Positions 24,572 through 39,500 of a stretch of 64,000 nt of DNA are shown in pieces. Every line of letters begins with the position of its first letter. Position 1 is the first letter of the stretch. The notes under the pieces were generated by a model. It did no database searches, was not told where the DNA came from, and saw nothing but the letters and a program-made list of their open reading frames with translations. The stretch is from Gibbula magus (taxonomy: Eukaryota; Mollusca; Gastropoda; Trochida; Trochidae). Made by a program: the position numbers and the translations under genes. The stretch lies in NCBI GenBank assembly GCA_936450465.1, contig OW388291.1, positions 33,828,656 through 33,892,655 of the forward strand, written 5' to 3'.

Positions 24572-27500
24572 CTGAAACAGAGAAGGTAGGAGTGATGTCG
24601 TTGCTTACCTGCCAGGTTAACGAGCAAATCATATCCCTGTTACCTGGTGAGAGAAAATAGAGAACTAATGGTGTTAGTATCTGGTGAGAGAATTTAGAAT
24701 AGAGAAATATTCATTAAGGCATCTTGTGGGGGAAAGTATAGAATACTGTTCCTGCTATCTTTTGGGAGAACATAGAGAAATAATGTCATTCGTATCTGGT
24801 GAGAGAAAATGTGTAAATAATGTTTTGTGGAAAAGAAAAAAAAAAGAGGAATGATATTGGCATCTTATTACTGAAAGTATAGAAATATTGTTATTGATAT
24901 CTGGTACAACGAAAAATTTAAATAATGTTATTTACATAATGTAACAAAAAATATTGAAATACTTTTATGGTGAGAGAAATGTGTACTGTCTACTTCTCTT
25001 TCTGCCGTCAACTTCACAATTTACAGTGCAGTTGGTCCACATGCTGCCAACTTCACAATTTACAGTGCAGTTGGTCCACATGCTGTGGGTTGACGGAGGT
25101 TCAATCAAGGGGTAAAGCGAGAATTCCCCTTATGGCAAACTCTATGTAAATATTTTATATGAAATTTTAATGTTGCTTCTGTGTTTTGTTGTCATTATAA
25201 ACTCTGAAACAGAGCAATGACAACTGGATTAATACCATTCTTCTGAAGAGGGCTTTTCTCAGTTGGACAAACTGTGTCCAATCCATTTCTTCAATGCATC
25301 AAATATGTTACAATCAATACAATCATTCGTCAACTTTGGCTTCTGATGTCTCAATCTCACCAAAATCAAAAGTCATATAAACTGATATATGTATCATACA
25401 AATACAATTCTTTAACCTCAAAAAACAAAACTGATTCCAGAACTCTCATGTTCAAATTCTTATCCATTTCAGTGTGGCTAGTTCTTTCACTTTTACTGAT
25501 TGATGAAAGGGTGAATGGATGGATGAAAGGGTGGATGGATGAAAGGATGGATGGATGGGTGGGTGGATGGGTGGATGGACAGGTGGATGGATGGATGAAA
25601 GGATGGATGGACAGGTGGATGCATGGATGAAAGGGTGGATGCATGGATGGATGGATGAAAGGGATGATGGATGGATGGATGGATGGATGAAAGGGTGGAT
25701 GGATGGGTGGATGGATGAAAGGGTGGATGGATGGATGAAAGGATGGATGGATGGATGAAAGGGTGGATGGATGGATGGATGGATGGATGGATGGATGGAT
25801 GCTGCTTAAATAATGAATTATCAAGTTGTCTCCCTTTAGCAATTGCCTTATTCTCTATCATTAATGATGTTTGAATTTAGTTTTGAATATGTATGAAAAA
25901 GAGCTCTTATATATGACTTTTGTAGCAACACAAAGAAGTAATATGTATGTTTCTTTGTTGGATATATCTATGTTTAATTCTGTTGACTAGCCAATCTTAT
26001 CCAAAGGTTACAGTTATACTGTCTGTCCCCTAATCTTGTAGAATACATTTACTGGTAAAAATATAAGCTTTCAAAATAACACACAAAACCAAGGGTTCCT
26101 GGACAGATAATAAACATGTAAAAGAATCTCCGTGCATTCACATTTTTTGAGAGATTCAAAGTTTTTGTTACTCATTGATTTTTCACTAAGCGAAAACTTA
26201 CTTTTAAGCATGATCCTCTACAACAACAATTTGTTAAGAACTTTGGTCTCAGGAGTAGTCTCACATACAACCCGTCCTTTTCACCTTGACTTTATTCAGC
26301 CAATGTCAGCCTTTAAAGCATATCTAGATTCAACTTTCCCCGCTAGTCACAACTCATGCCACTCTCAATCACTGGCTGATTCAAGCCATGCTGCATTTCT
26401 GCAACTTTCCTGTGCTATCATAGCAGCACAAACAATGGGCTCAGATTCAATAGCACAGAACAGTTACGGAAACACAGCAAGACTTAAATTAGTCAGTGAT
26501 GGTAGGTTGATATAGATTAAGGTTTAAAGTAAATTGGAGTCTGAATGAATATGAAGCTCTGAACGCATCATAAACTATCTTCCAAGGAGATGTGTCTCAC
26601 CTGTGCTTCATCGAAGCAGAATCGTGTGGGGCTGTTCTCTACCCTCCTCCTCACCAGCTCCATTACCTGGCAGTCGACATTCACCGGGTTGTGGGCACCG
26701 GGCGCCAGGAACTCACTGTAGCAAGTAGCAGATGCTTACAGTGCATGCAAATACCATACAGTGTAATAATTATAAGATAAGATAAGATAAGATAAGATTA
26801 CACTTTATTACCCAATCCAATATGGCGGATTTTGCCGACAGAACGGCCCCTTAAAGTTGTTAATTCGATTATGTAATATTCTAAAAGTAGAATAACTTAC
26901 CTAAACATCTCATGGACTTTCTTGTTGACTTCCCGCAAAGGAAGTCCTTTTAGTTCCTGACATGCTAACCAAAACCTGAAAGTATTGATACAATGTTACC
27001 ATAACCGACATTCACAGTGTATTGAATATCATTTTCTCCTCAGGCTAGACAAAACAAGAGCATTTGTTTCAAAAAGGTTTTCAAAATCATGTGAGAATAT
27101 TCTGTAAAACCTGTTAATTATTTTGGAGGCATAATATATTTATATAGCATTTATCAATAATACGGTAACTCTTTTCATACCTCAGAGTTAAATTGTTATT
27201 TTATTTTAAATCCAAAACATTAAATTAAAAAACGTTCTAATGTCTAACAATCAAACTATTTCATTTGCTAATTATGACAAATGGAGTGCATGATTGAGAT
27301 TTTCGTATTTTTGTAATTTAGTTTTTTACTAACATGAAATATTTGGACTTACTTCAAATTTTCCCCACTAAATTCTTTGTCTAAAAATTTGCTAAACTGG
27401 TCCCGGCCTGCAACATCTTTTAACAACTCCTCCACAGAGAATGCCCATCGTTTCACTCGCCGCTGGGGGATGTCTCGTCCACTCCTGAGAGATAAATTGA

Positions 27501-30500
27501 AACATGGTGGTAACAAATTCTTAAAGGCACTATAGCATTTTTTTTCCTCATTTTTTTATATGTACAAATTTGCCATTTATGATAATAGTTTATACAGTAA
27601 ATTGCTACTTAACAGCCCATTACACGACCCGATTATCCGTAGTCATAGAAACGGGTTCGTTAATGAAACAAAAAAATGCTAGCAGACTTTTACAACTTTA
27701 AACAATTTGAGGAAGGCAAATGGATCTGCTTTGCTTATCCAAACCATAGCCATTCATTTTAGAATTGTTTTGCAATTGGTAAAAGGAAAATATTTCAGTA
27801 AAGACTGCAATTAATATCAACGTTATGTTGTAAACAAAACAAACATTTTATAAAATAAATAGTAAAATAGTATTTCAGTGTAGCATGTCATTGATATCAT
27901 CATATTGTTGTACGCAAAATTTGAAAATTTTAAATAAATCGGAAAGTAGAAAAGGTGCATCCCTCAAATATATCCTTTAAGAACCAAGCATCATTTGTGA
28001 TTACCATATTCTCTCGGGTATAAGACCAAGCCAAGCAAACAAACATCTTGAAAGCATGGGGGTGCGCTTTTAGATGGGAGGGACCCAGACTCAGATGAAA
28101 ATTTATATCGGAGATCTTCAGACAGTTAGAATAGGTTTTATGTAGGTTTTTGACACTTAACTTCAAATAATATTATAGATTTATGTAATATATAACCATG
28201 GAACATTTGCAAAATTGGGGGTGGGCTATAACCTGAGGATAAAAGCGGAGGTGGTCTTAGGCTTAGAGATAATATGGTATCTGGAATAACTCCAACGTCT
28301 TAAAGAAATGGGAAAAACTCACAAAGATTTTTCCGTATCCCAGAACTCCATGTTGTCGGAGATCCAGGGGTTGGCGGGATCCGGACAAGTAATGAAGGCA
28401 TCGTATTCTGCATATTGCTCGAAGTATGCTATGTAACTGCAATCAAACATCAACTGAATAAACACCTATGTTGCAATACAACTCTTATAACTTCTAAATA
28501 TTTCTTTTCAAAATTAAGAAAACTAGCTTGTTTTTCTCTATGATATGTATACTGGACATCTCAATCAGTCGGTTTAACCCATGTATGCATTGTCCTTCTC
28601 ACTGCTGTCCATTCCTCCTTCCAAGAAAAATATACGACCATAAATATATCACAAATTTGTCTTTGAAGTTTGGATTTAAGACAATATACCTCTCTGTAAC
28701 TTTGGATATTTTCACTCTTCTTTTTTCTAACTTCCTCCGAAGTGCATCAATCTGAAATAATACATCCATAATCTCGCATAAATTGGATTGCAACGTAAAT
28801 TAAAGCTTCTTTGATAGGCATTTTAGAATGTGAAGTGATGAAGGAGTTCTATATGTAGTCAACTTTTTTTACTGCAATAGATGCTTTGTTTCGGTGTAGA
28901 TACTAGCACCGTATCAATCAAGTACGATCAAACAGCTGATCACTTTCTCGTTAACAGTGCTAAGATCTGCAGCAATTCGCATTTATTGCGAAAAGAAGTT
29001 GACTATTATCAATAAAACTTGTTCTCTTTCAAATAAAAGCTAACCATAATTTTAAGCTACTTTATAAAATTTCATGTAAAAATCAAATGTGTAACAAGTA
29101 ATCATCTTTTAAAAATGTCTTGACCTTCAAGCAATACATTCGTTACCAAAAAAAAAAAAAAATGTTTTTTAAAAAAAGAAGAGTTTTATGATATTAATGA
29201 AGTAGTTGACCAAGTGCAAGATTTTCCATGGATAGAAGTTTACAAGAGTCCTATAAAATAGTAAATAACTTGTAAATGCCAAATTGGCTGAAAAAGTTTT
29301 TACTGACTTACAATTTACAAATCTAGAAACTACATACTCTATGTGTGACTGTTTTTGTGATTTTGTACATTTTTTATACTCCACACAAAAAGACACAAAC
29401 TATTCAATATTAAAATACTATGTGAATATAGTTCTATTGGCTATCAGCAATATAGTAGTATTATACGAATGCTTCCTTTACTTTGTAGAACATGTAACTG
29501 CCACCTTGTTGTTTGCCTCTAAACATGACAGTTGAACTATGAAATACTTCAATATAGAAAACTGGTCGATTCTTAACTTCCTTTCGTTGAGCATACATAT
29601 ATTAAGAGAGTATACTAAATGATGTGTTGTTCAATAAACATATTTATGAAATGAGTAAGTGGCTTGGTATTTAACAAGCGAAAGCGAGTTAGAAAACGAT
29701 ACCATTCATGAATTTCATAAATATGTTTTAAATGTTTTAGTATTTTTTTATTATTCACTGATTTTAATCTCACTTAATTGCACAAAATCATTGATAAATG
29801 GGACGCAGCGCTGATATTGTGATTTAATATTTTAACCATGACATCTTATAATCGGAACCTCACAGAACGTGTAATAACATTGTAGATTTGTTAAACAGCG
29901 ATATCTTCAATGAGCGAGTAATAAATATATATAAGTATTTTCATAGAAACCCATGACATGACTTACCTCCCTTCGTATTGAATCTGTCGGGTTGTGAAGG
30001 TCAGCCTCGGAGACGCTGGGGCTTATTCGTCCACCCGGCACAGCGTAGTTGGGCTACACAGAAATACTTCTTTGTAGTCTTAGAAACAAATTCTACACTG
30101 TACACTGACACTAATTCTGTAGAGAAAGTCTCAAGCGCTATCATGAGTGGCAATGACACGTCTCTATTCCCCACCCCCTCTTTTCAAGCTCACTACTATT
30201 ACTAGTTAACAGGATTGTAATTTTAGTGACAATGCATGTAATGAAAATTCTTCATTCAGGTATGATGGTCAGTATAAAAAAATTTGATTATCTAAATCTG
30301 GTGAATATATCAAAATATAAGAAAATTGCACATTTTTGTGAATAAAGAAACAAACAGAAGAATATTTTGAAATGTTTGAAGAAATGATAATTATATTTTA
30401 AAATTATCAAATATTATTATTATCAAATTTATTTTTGCATCACATTAGGATTGCATTTTAAATTTGCAACAAAACCAGAAAATGTATATGCTTGTGAAGA

Positions 30501-33500
30501 ATTGTATCTGGATTGAACCAATATACCGGATGTATACTTATAACCTTGATATAATACATAGCATAATACATTCCCCAAACAAAATTTATATATTGTATAA
30601 GCAATAATAATAGTACATAGTTAGGCAAGTTTACTGAGTCAGTGTAAAACAAGTCTTCAAAACAAAAACAACATTAAGCCAAGCAATTAAGTGCACGTTG
30701 TGTGTTTTGTATGGTATGTACATCTGTTAACAAATGTTCGTCTATTTCTCTTATTGCCATAGGTTAACATTTAAATAAATACAATGTCATAACAAGATAT
30801 TTTGGTTTACGGCTATTTCTATAGAATATACCAAGAAATACATCCTTATCAATTAAATGGTCTTAAAGGGGCAGTAGCACGTTTTTTTGGTGAAACAAGT
30901 TGATGAGATTTATTTGAAAAATAATGTCAGCAATAGTTAAACACGCTTCAGCTTAACCAAGTTAAAAAATGAGTGTAAATGGTTCCGTAAAGCCATGGGG
31001 ATCGTTTTTTATCATTCGAAATAATAAAATGTGTTCACAATAAAATGGCCGCCATGCAATTTTTGCTTTATACGCAACACCATTTTTACTACTGCCCCTT
31101 TAAGAAAGTGGCAAAATTATAAACTCATCTACATTATATTTGATCACTCTAAACATTATTAGGATACCCCTAACTTTACGAAAAACTAAAACAATTTTCG
31201 CACATATTTCTGAAATAGTTCTATTGACCCAAAAAATAACAACAGTCTGTGTTAAACAGAGACAGAGAAATCAACATGCACCTACTCTAAAACAACTCCA
31301 TGATAAAATCTTTTTAAAATTGCTTATGATAAGAGGTAATTTTCTTTTCAAAATCTCTTAGTCTAGCCAAATTAATAACTTGGTTTACAGATTTTTGGGG
31401 GCAAAATGTCAAAAGGCAGGAGGGGACAAAAAGTAACTTTGCTCTAGTGTCGATCACAAAATTTCAGGTAAGGGAAACAGTGTTGATTAAGAAAATCAAA
31501 ATCTTTGACTAATTTTTTTAGTTCGGCGGTAAAATCAGGCAACATTTTTAATTGAGGATGAACATTTGGCAACATTTTTATCTGGGAGGGATTCTGAGTA
31601 ACATTTTTTTCTCCAAATTGGTCAAAATCTTGGTAGAAGAATCCATAAACCAACTAAATAATTTGTGTTGCCTTAGAAATACTTCCTGATTGGAGAAGCG
31701 ACAAGTGTCACTCCAGCACGTTATAACGAGGGTGGCGGCGAAATCAACAACTTGTCGATATCGAGACATCAAGCTGTCAGTTCCCATCACTGGTGTTGAT
31801 TGCTCAGTATTTCATGAATAATTCTGAATTATCATTTACACTCCCACAGCTCAACTACAGGGGCCATCATTAATATCTTAAGCTTACTCACGGTAATTAG
31901 TTTTATCACTGCTCTTATTACCTCCCTTTAACTTTATGTCACTCTATCATGTCGGCAGGCTATACAACACAGCGGAACGGCCTACTGACACAATGATACA
32001 ATTTCGGAAAATCTGCATGTATTTTACAATTAGGAGACTGCCTATTTCAAGCATCACAAATTGTCTTGATGGTCATGTATACGTATTGAGATGTTGGTGT
32101 CAATGTTAGTGTCAATGTTGGTGTTGATGTCATTGGTGGTGTCAGTGTTATTGTTGACGTCATTGGTGGTGTCAGTGTTGGGTGTTGCTGTCAGTGTTGA
32201 TGTTGGGGTAATTTTGTCAGTGTCTGTGTTGATGTCATTGGTGTTGATGTCAGTGTTGGTGTTGATGTCAGTGTTGCTGTAAATGTTGCCGTTGATATCA
32301 GTGTAGCAGTGTCGGTGTTGATGTCATTGGTGTTGGTGATGTGACTGGTGTCGGTGTCAATGCTGGCGTTGACGGTGTTTGTATGTGCAGTGTGTAGTGT
32401 CTAGAGCAGCAGAGCAAAGTAGAATAGTTCACACATACTAGGCTGCCTACCCTCGTCAGCTTGGAGTGGCGGTTCATCCGACATGCTTTCTTTATATCCA
32501 CCTCTGTCGTGTTGACACAGCCCGGCTGAAAAACAAGGAACTGATTAGATAGGTCTTGACAAGGTTTTACACTTAAGCTGTTGAATGAGTAAGTGCCAAA
32601 CATTCCTAGAGCCCAATTTACAGGAATCAACAAAAGAATAAGTTCCACACTTAGTTCCACTTTCATACCCTGGGTGACAACCCCAGACAAATGCTGAGCG
32701 ATGTATTGTGTGATTAGTCACTGGTTACAAATAGGTCTCCTTGGTTACAAATAGGCCTCCCTGGTTACAAATAGGTCTCCTTGGTTACAAATAGGTCTAC
32801 CTGGTTACAAATAGACATAGGCCTTCCTGGTTACAAATAGGCATCCCTGTTACAAATAGACATAGGCCTCCCTGGTTACAAATAGGTATCCCTAGTTACA
32901 AGTGGAGATCCCTGGTTAGAAAAAGGCATCCCTTGTTACAAATCTTTGGTTACAAATGGGCATCCATGGTAGAAATCCCTGGTCACAAATAGGCATCCCT
33001 GGTTGCATAGAGACATCCCTAGTTATTCCCTCACTCATAAGTTAGGAGTATATCATGAAACATGATTCCTGCATATCATAAACAATAGAACACTATAAAG
33101 ATGCTAAGATACCTGTAAGTACTCAACACTGACACTATTGTAAAAGTTTAGCAATATAAGAAAACTTTTGAAATCTTAAGTCTTGATCAACGGAGCAAGA
33201 CATTGGAGTGAGACTGACCATCAAGGTCAAAGTAGTAAACAGATGAGAGGAAAATACTTCATTGCACAAGAAATTTCATTAGAAATATTATCCACGTTGC
33301 GAGGACTTACCACAGGCCTATGTACATCCCAGAATGCTCTTTCCTGACTGTCCAGCACCTTTCGCTCAAGTTTATCACGCTTTTTATCCACTCTGTGTCA
33401 AAAAGAAACATGATGTTTAAGAAATGATATTTTCAGCTATTAAATTCCTTATAGTCCCATCACAGACTATTTAAAAAATTATTTTTCGTATATATATATT

Positions 33501-36500
33501 TTCGTATTTCAATGAATTCAAACCGTTCCTGAATTTCGTTATCTTGGTTTACAATTCCATATGCATCAACACAGCAGCGTGGGAGTACCTAGACTATATA
33601 TATAAATGCTTCTTGATAATTAAATATACAGTCAAGCTGCATGACTATCTCTTTATACGCATCTTCATTACGGTTTGGATATTAATTCAAATAATAAAAG
33701 ACAATCAACTCACTTGGCCTGTGCTTCAGCTTGCATAAATATAAATTCCCATTTCCTAGAAAACATTTTTTGTAACCGTGCTAAATTTTCCGCCTCGTAG
33801 TCTGCCAGCTCCAGCCTCTGTTTGTTCTGCATGGTTCTCTTGCATAAATAAACAGCTGGAAAAAAACAAAAATAAACAATGATATACTCACATCCTCCAT
33901 CTATCACTTTTGAGAACTTATGTTCATCTTGTAAATAGAAAAATATAGTCAATAGCTATGTAACTCAGCATCAGGTATTTGTATGATTTATTTTATTTAA
34001 GGTTGAACATTTAAAAAAGAATTATCTCAAGTATTACATTGTTAATCTTTTTTGTCATAATGCCTGAAATGACATTAAAATCAGCTAAGAATATGCCTCA
34101 TGTACGCAAAAAAATCATGTTTGTCCCCTTAATCTGATTACATAATATGCAATAATCCCCCTCCTCATTGTTTCAACCCCCTCCAAATGCTTAACAAAGA
34201 TTGAGAGACAACCGCCCAAAACCTTAGCTTCTCATTAGTTGAAATTACTTTTTAAATTTTGACATTTAAAGGATGCACCACTTAAAATTGTAAAACTGCC
34301 ATGCCCTTAATTAATTTCAGGAGCAGGACATTGAAATATACAATCAAAGTCTCCATGTAACAAAGATGATATTATCACAATTTTCACTTCATAGCATTAC
34401 TGGTTCTTGGACAGACAACATGCCATGCCATATTTCAAGACCCAATGAACAATCTTCTTCATGTAACAAAGATGCGTTTCTGAATAGTTGTACTTCCTGT
34501 GCCAATTGGTTTCAGAAAAGAAGTCATTTAAAGGGGCAGTAGCACATTTTTTGCAAATTTTATATTTTAAAATTTCCCATTTATAATGTTAGTTTATGTC
34601 AATCATATTAACTTTAGAGGATAAAATATCTTATTACACAAACCACAAACTTATTTCAGTGAAAAAACGTGCTACTGCTCCTTTAAAGGTGTTAGGGATA
34701 ATGCTTGCCACATCAATATTTTGAAACCCTAGGTACACGGTACTTCTCACAAAATTTCAGCTTTGGGGATGCAGAGGTTGTGGAGGAGAAGTTGAGAAGT
34801 AAACAGATGAGAGCATCCTGTCCCAGGGTAAAACGTGTACGCTTAGCTCCACTTTCATACCCTGGGTGACAACCCCACACAAATGCTGAGCGATGTATTG
34901 TGTGATCAAACCAATCAAATAGTTTCCTCGCGATGGTTATCGATAAAATTGCAGGAAACAACAGAGGCCTTAATAACTGCAGTTTGCTATCGCTCTTGGA
35001 CTCTTCCAAAAAATACCCTGTCAAATTATCTTGGACACAGACTGAGGTACTTGACCAACTGTTTGCTGGTGAAGATGTTTTAATATCCATGAAAAAAGGG
35101 GATGACAAGTCTGCAAATCTTAATATTATCGACTTGCCTTTCAAGCGCTGTCATTGGTTGTTTATTTTAAGATAGATAGATAGGTCACATCGCACAGGTT
35201 GAATGGGCGTGTAACTCAGGGTATGAAAGCGGAGCAGGAAGGACAACAGATGCCAGGGTGAGGCCAGACAGTGGCCCATGCTATTAGCCCATTGGACCTT
35301 ATAGTTCTGATGTGGTAAATGTCATGGTCACAAAAGGAACCTTGGGAGAAGCTTTGTGCAACGTAATGAATCCAGAGATTTGTTTTTCAGATATTCTACT
35401 GAGAGGATAAAGTGGTAAAGTTGTCTCCTTGTGACCTTGAAATAAGGGTCATGGTAACATCATTCTGTATCAACCTTACTCTCACTGTAATGAACCTTTA
35501 AGTAAATATGAAGAGTATCCAGAGAGTTTGAGTATCAACGCTGTTCCAATTTTGTACGTATATGGAAAAATAGACGGACACTGCTAATTACTATATCCCC
35601 ACTTTTTGTTAAACACTATTCTTTTGGTTACTTTCAAATCGCTACTCGCCGCTAATAGTTGCCAAAGCAGCGTTAAACAATAACTCACCCACTCACTTCA
35701 AATCAAAGTTATGTGTGTGAAATCTGGAATTAAAATGTTCAAGTTTTCATTTCTTGTTTCACACTTACCATAGTCAGTATTTTCCGGTTCCCCACACCTC
35801 GACGGCCAGAAACAAGGAGTCTGAAATCAGAATTGTTAGTTAGATCCAATTCTTGATTATAATTAAAAATATCACTGTTTATCCAAGTACCTGGGTAATT
35901 ATCAGGTTAAGCAGACTTGAAGTGACTGGTCAATTTACATAAGCAGTTGAAGTTCTCATTGATAGTTTCATTAATTACAGACTGAATTGGTCACATTTCT
36001 TATTCAAGACACAACAGGGACAGATACAGCTTTTTGAGAAAGAGGGAGAGCACATTTCCAAAACTTCAAAATGGTCTCGGAGATGAGCGAGCGGCAGGCG
36101 GGCAGGGTATTATGACATTTTGTCAATCCAAAAGAGAGTTCCATAATAACTAAAAAACATTAAAAGTATAGTATTTGTTGTTTTTTATGCACCCCCTCAC
36201 TCTCTCAAAAGAGGGGTACCATTGTCTTCACTAAAGCCTCAATAGTCTTTCTTTTCTTTTTTTAATTTGAGCTCCCCCCTCCCCTCTCTGTATCCACCAA
36301 TGTATAAAGTGTTATATGTCTCCAAGTGCCCTTTCTGTAATAAGCACCAAATCCAATGTATTATACAGTTGTACATTAGATGAAGTATGATATTTCTGTT
36401 ATGAATGAAGCACCAACATTCGTGTCAGATAACTTGAGTTGTGAGACTAAATTAGTTCCAAGATAATTAATGAATTTGAGTCTTTGTCAGACAGATAATT

Positions 36501-39500
36501 TGAGTTATGATACCAAAGTTCCCAGGTAATAAATGAATTTAAGATTTTGTCGGATAGATAACCCCAACCTCCCAGATTATAAATGAATACAGGTCTTTGT
36601 CAGATAATTGACTTCAGTCTAATTTTGACCAAGGTACCAATGTTATAAATGAATTGAGTTTTTGTCTGATAGATAACTCAGTCTCATTTAGGCCAAAGTA
36701 CCCAAAGAATTAGTCACAAAAGATCAAAACCACAAAAACCTAATTCAGGGCTCCTTTCCATAACAGCGAGCGCTTATAATCGCTCATTGATCACTCAATG
36801 TAGCGCTCAATGTAGCGATCAAGTAACGCTCATTCTCTCCTGAATGACACGGTGCGATTCGAGGTTTGCTTGTTTTGCTATATAGGGCTACATTGAGCAA
36901 TCGCGTTCAAGAGAGGTTTAAAAGTAACCGCTCATTTTAAACCTCTTTTGAAAATGGCCCTGATCTAGATATCATGGTTGACTTGTGTATAAATGTTTTT
37001 AGAAGCAACCATCTTTATTTGAGGAGATATGCTTCAGACAAAAATGGCTGAATGGGGGGAGAGGGAGTCTATTTTTTGCACACCTTTTTTTTGAACAAGT
37101 GGAAAAGATCGATAACGATGTAAGTGGAAATGCTTTCAGTTTCTGACGGAATTATATATACAATTGAGATTAATCTCCATGGGATATATGAACGTGGTCT
37201 GTTTCAAATACCAAACTTGTAATTTTTTTTTAAAATAATCTCAATTGGAATTTGAAATTACTGAGATAATTAATAACTGAAAGAAGAACACACAAAAATG
37301 CCTTGCATCCCAAATTTAGTCAGTGTAGCCTGCCCATGTGCATTTATTATGCAAATTAATATATCTCAATGAAAATTAAATTTTCAATCTGGTATTTCTT
37401 TTCAAAACATCTTTATCAAAATTAGCCTTGAAAAAAATACATGCATTGCAAAGAGAAAATTTAATATTTTTAATGTTCCACTTAACTCAATAATCATGCA
37501 CGAAAACTTGCAATTACTTGACACTGTTTACCAAAAGAGAGCACTTTGCCAAATTGAGAGCAAACTGGATAAACGCTGACAATTTGGATTAATCTCAATC
37601 TAGCGGTAACACATTCTAATATGATTTCAGGACAGAAAAGCCTTTACAAACGAAGAATTCTCACAACCCAAGCAGCACCAAAGTGCTTATTTCCACGGAG
37701 GTACCCTTTACTTTTTCATCGTCAGAAGGCTTAAACACAGCCGCAAACACTCAGCGTAATACCACTAATGCCGAATTTTCTTTTTATCAATAATGGTGTT
37801 AGGTTTCAAAGAAAATGGCATGGAAAATAAACAAAGGGGATCAATTCTATTCAAAGTCACCGGCCCCAATATTGGTACTCCAAGGAATCAGTTTTGCAGA
37901 CATTTTTCCCAGTTCCTCCAAGACATGTGGTATTCTGTGATACTGTTTGCTTCTGTCTCTCATGTCTTTAATCTGCCACCTTCACACAGCTTCATACATA
38001 CCGGTAGGCACATGATATCAATAACAACAAAATCACAGAATCACCTATATAACTATTCATTGGAAACAAAAGAGTTTTAATGAAGATGTATAAAGCAAAT
38101 ACACTTGCAATTGGTTATACCAGGTCAGCTTTAAGCTTGTTCAGTGAAAGAGCAGTGCAAGTAAGGAGGGAGAATTTAAAACATTTATATCTGCATCATA
38201 ATTTGTGCTACAGACATTACATTTGACTCATTAGGAACATCTCAAGGCTAATAGGATTATACACATCACTATATCTAAAAGAAGTTAAAAACATAAATAG
38301 AGATAGGGACACTCTTGGTACGTCTACCCCAGGCTTTTTTTAATGGGGGGAGAACCTTCACATCTTACTGTCCTATAAAAAGGAAAAGCTTCCTAGCCAT
38401 CACCCTGACACACCCCTATTTGAGGGGGGATCAACACCAAATGTGAAAATTTCAGTCTCCTTTAACAAAGATCTTATTCTGACAATTTGAGCATCCTAAT
38501 TGGTTTCGGAGAAATTTTTTAAAGGTTGAAGTGATAATGCCTTTAATTCCCTTGGAACGGGGGATCAGTGCCAAATTTACAAACGTAACTGATTGGCAAG
38601 GTACAAGGTACCTCCCACAAATCTTACTTTGCAGGTGGAATAGTTCTGGAGGAGAAATAAAAAATTAGAAAAGTTTGGGGACACTGGACAGACAATGGTT
38701 GATGGCCAATTTGACCTTAAAGGCCTGAGGAGTTAAAGATGGACGTTCAATGAGCGTATGAATGAAAAGGGAATTTAGGTCAGACATCGGTGTGTAGATG
38801 AGAGGAATGACTTTGTGATATACCTGAAACCTGTAATAAGTGTTGTCATTTTTGACAGTGAGAACATGGTCGTCTATGGGGAAGAAGTATCCGTGTGCTG
38901 ACATCAGGTGGGCCAGATGAAGGGCTTCCACTGAAATAAACAGAAACATTTTTAAAGCATCTTCAGTAGGAATAAGTGTAACAGCGGTGACCGTAAAAGT
39001 ATATCTGCATTCAAGGGAAAGCACACGCATGTGTGATAAAAGCTTCATTAGCTTGGTCTAGTGTATCAGTACAGTATCTGACTCGTACCCGGAGATTCTG
39101 GTGTAGCAGGCCATTTCTTCCGGGTCTAAACTATCCCTGGGAAGAAAATGTCCTTGGCTAAAGTTTCCCCAGGAAAGTTGAACTTTGTATTTTCACTCCA
39201 GTTACACATGCAAAGGACTTCAACCTTGGCTCCTATTGCTTTATGTCATATTTGATTTCTTCCAAGAAGTTTTAATTGCTAAAGAATATAATGTAAATAT
39301 TGTTCATAATTTTCATGAAGCAAATTATACCATGTGATGTCATCAGGATTTTAATGTCATACCATTATGAGTCATTATTTGATGATGTCAAGGCATCATG
39401 ATATCATGTGACTGACAGTGACAGCTAGGGCATTCTATAAAATTTACTGTCAAAACAATTATTTCCTACTCGCTTGAAATCACACAAGAAATATATCCTG

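Noticed and set aside
25366..25861. Long His-Pro-Ser-Ile and Gly-Trp-Met-Asp repeat proteins
   Set aside because: Products of a GGAT microsatellite, open on both strands because of its composition.
32298..32690. 130-codon minus ORF covering an RGS exon
   Set aside because: Only 32451-32525 is exon, in this frame. The rest is intron, transposon end and minisatellite.
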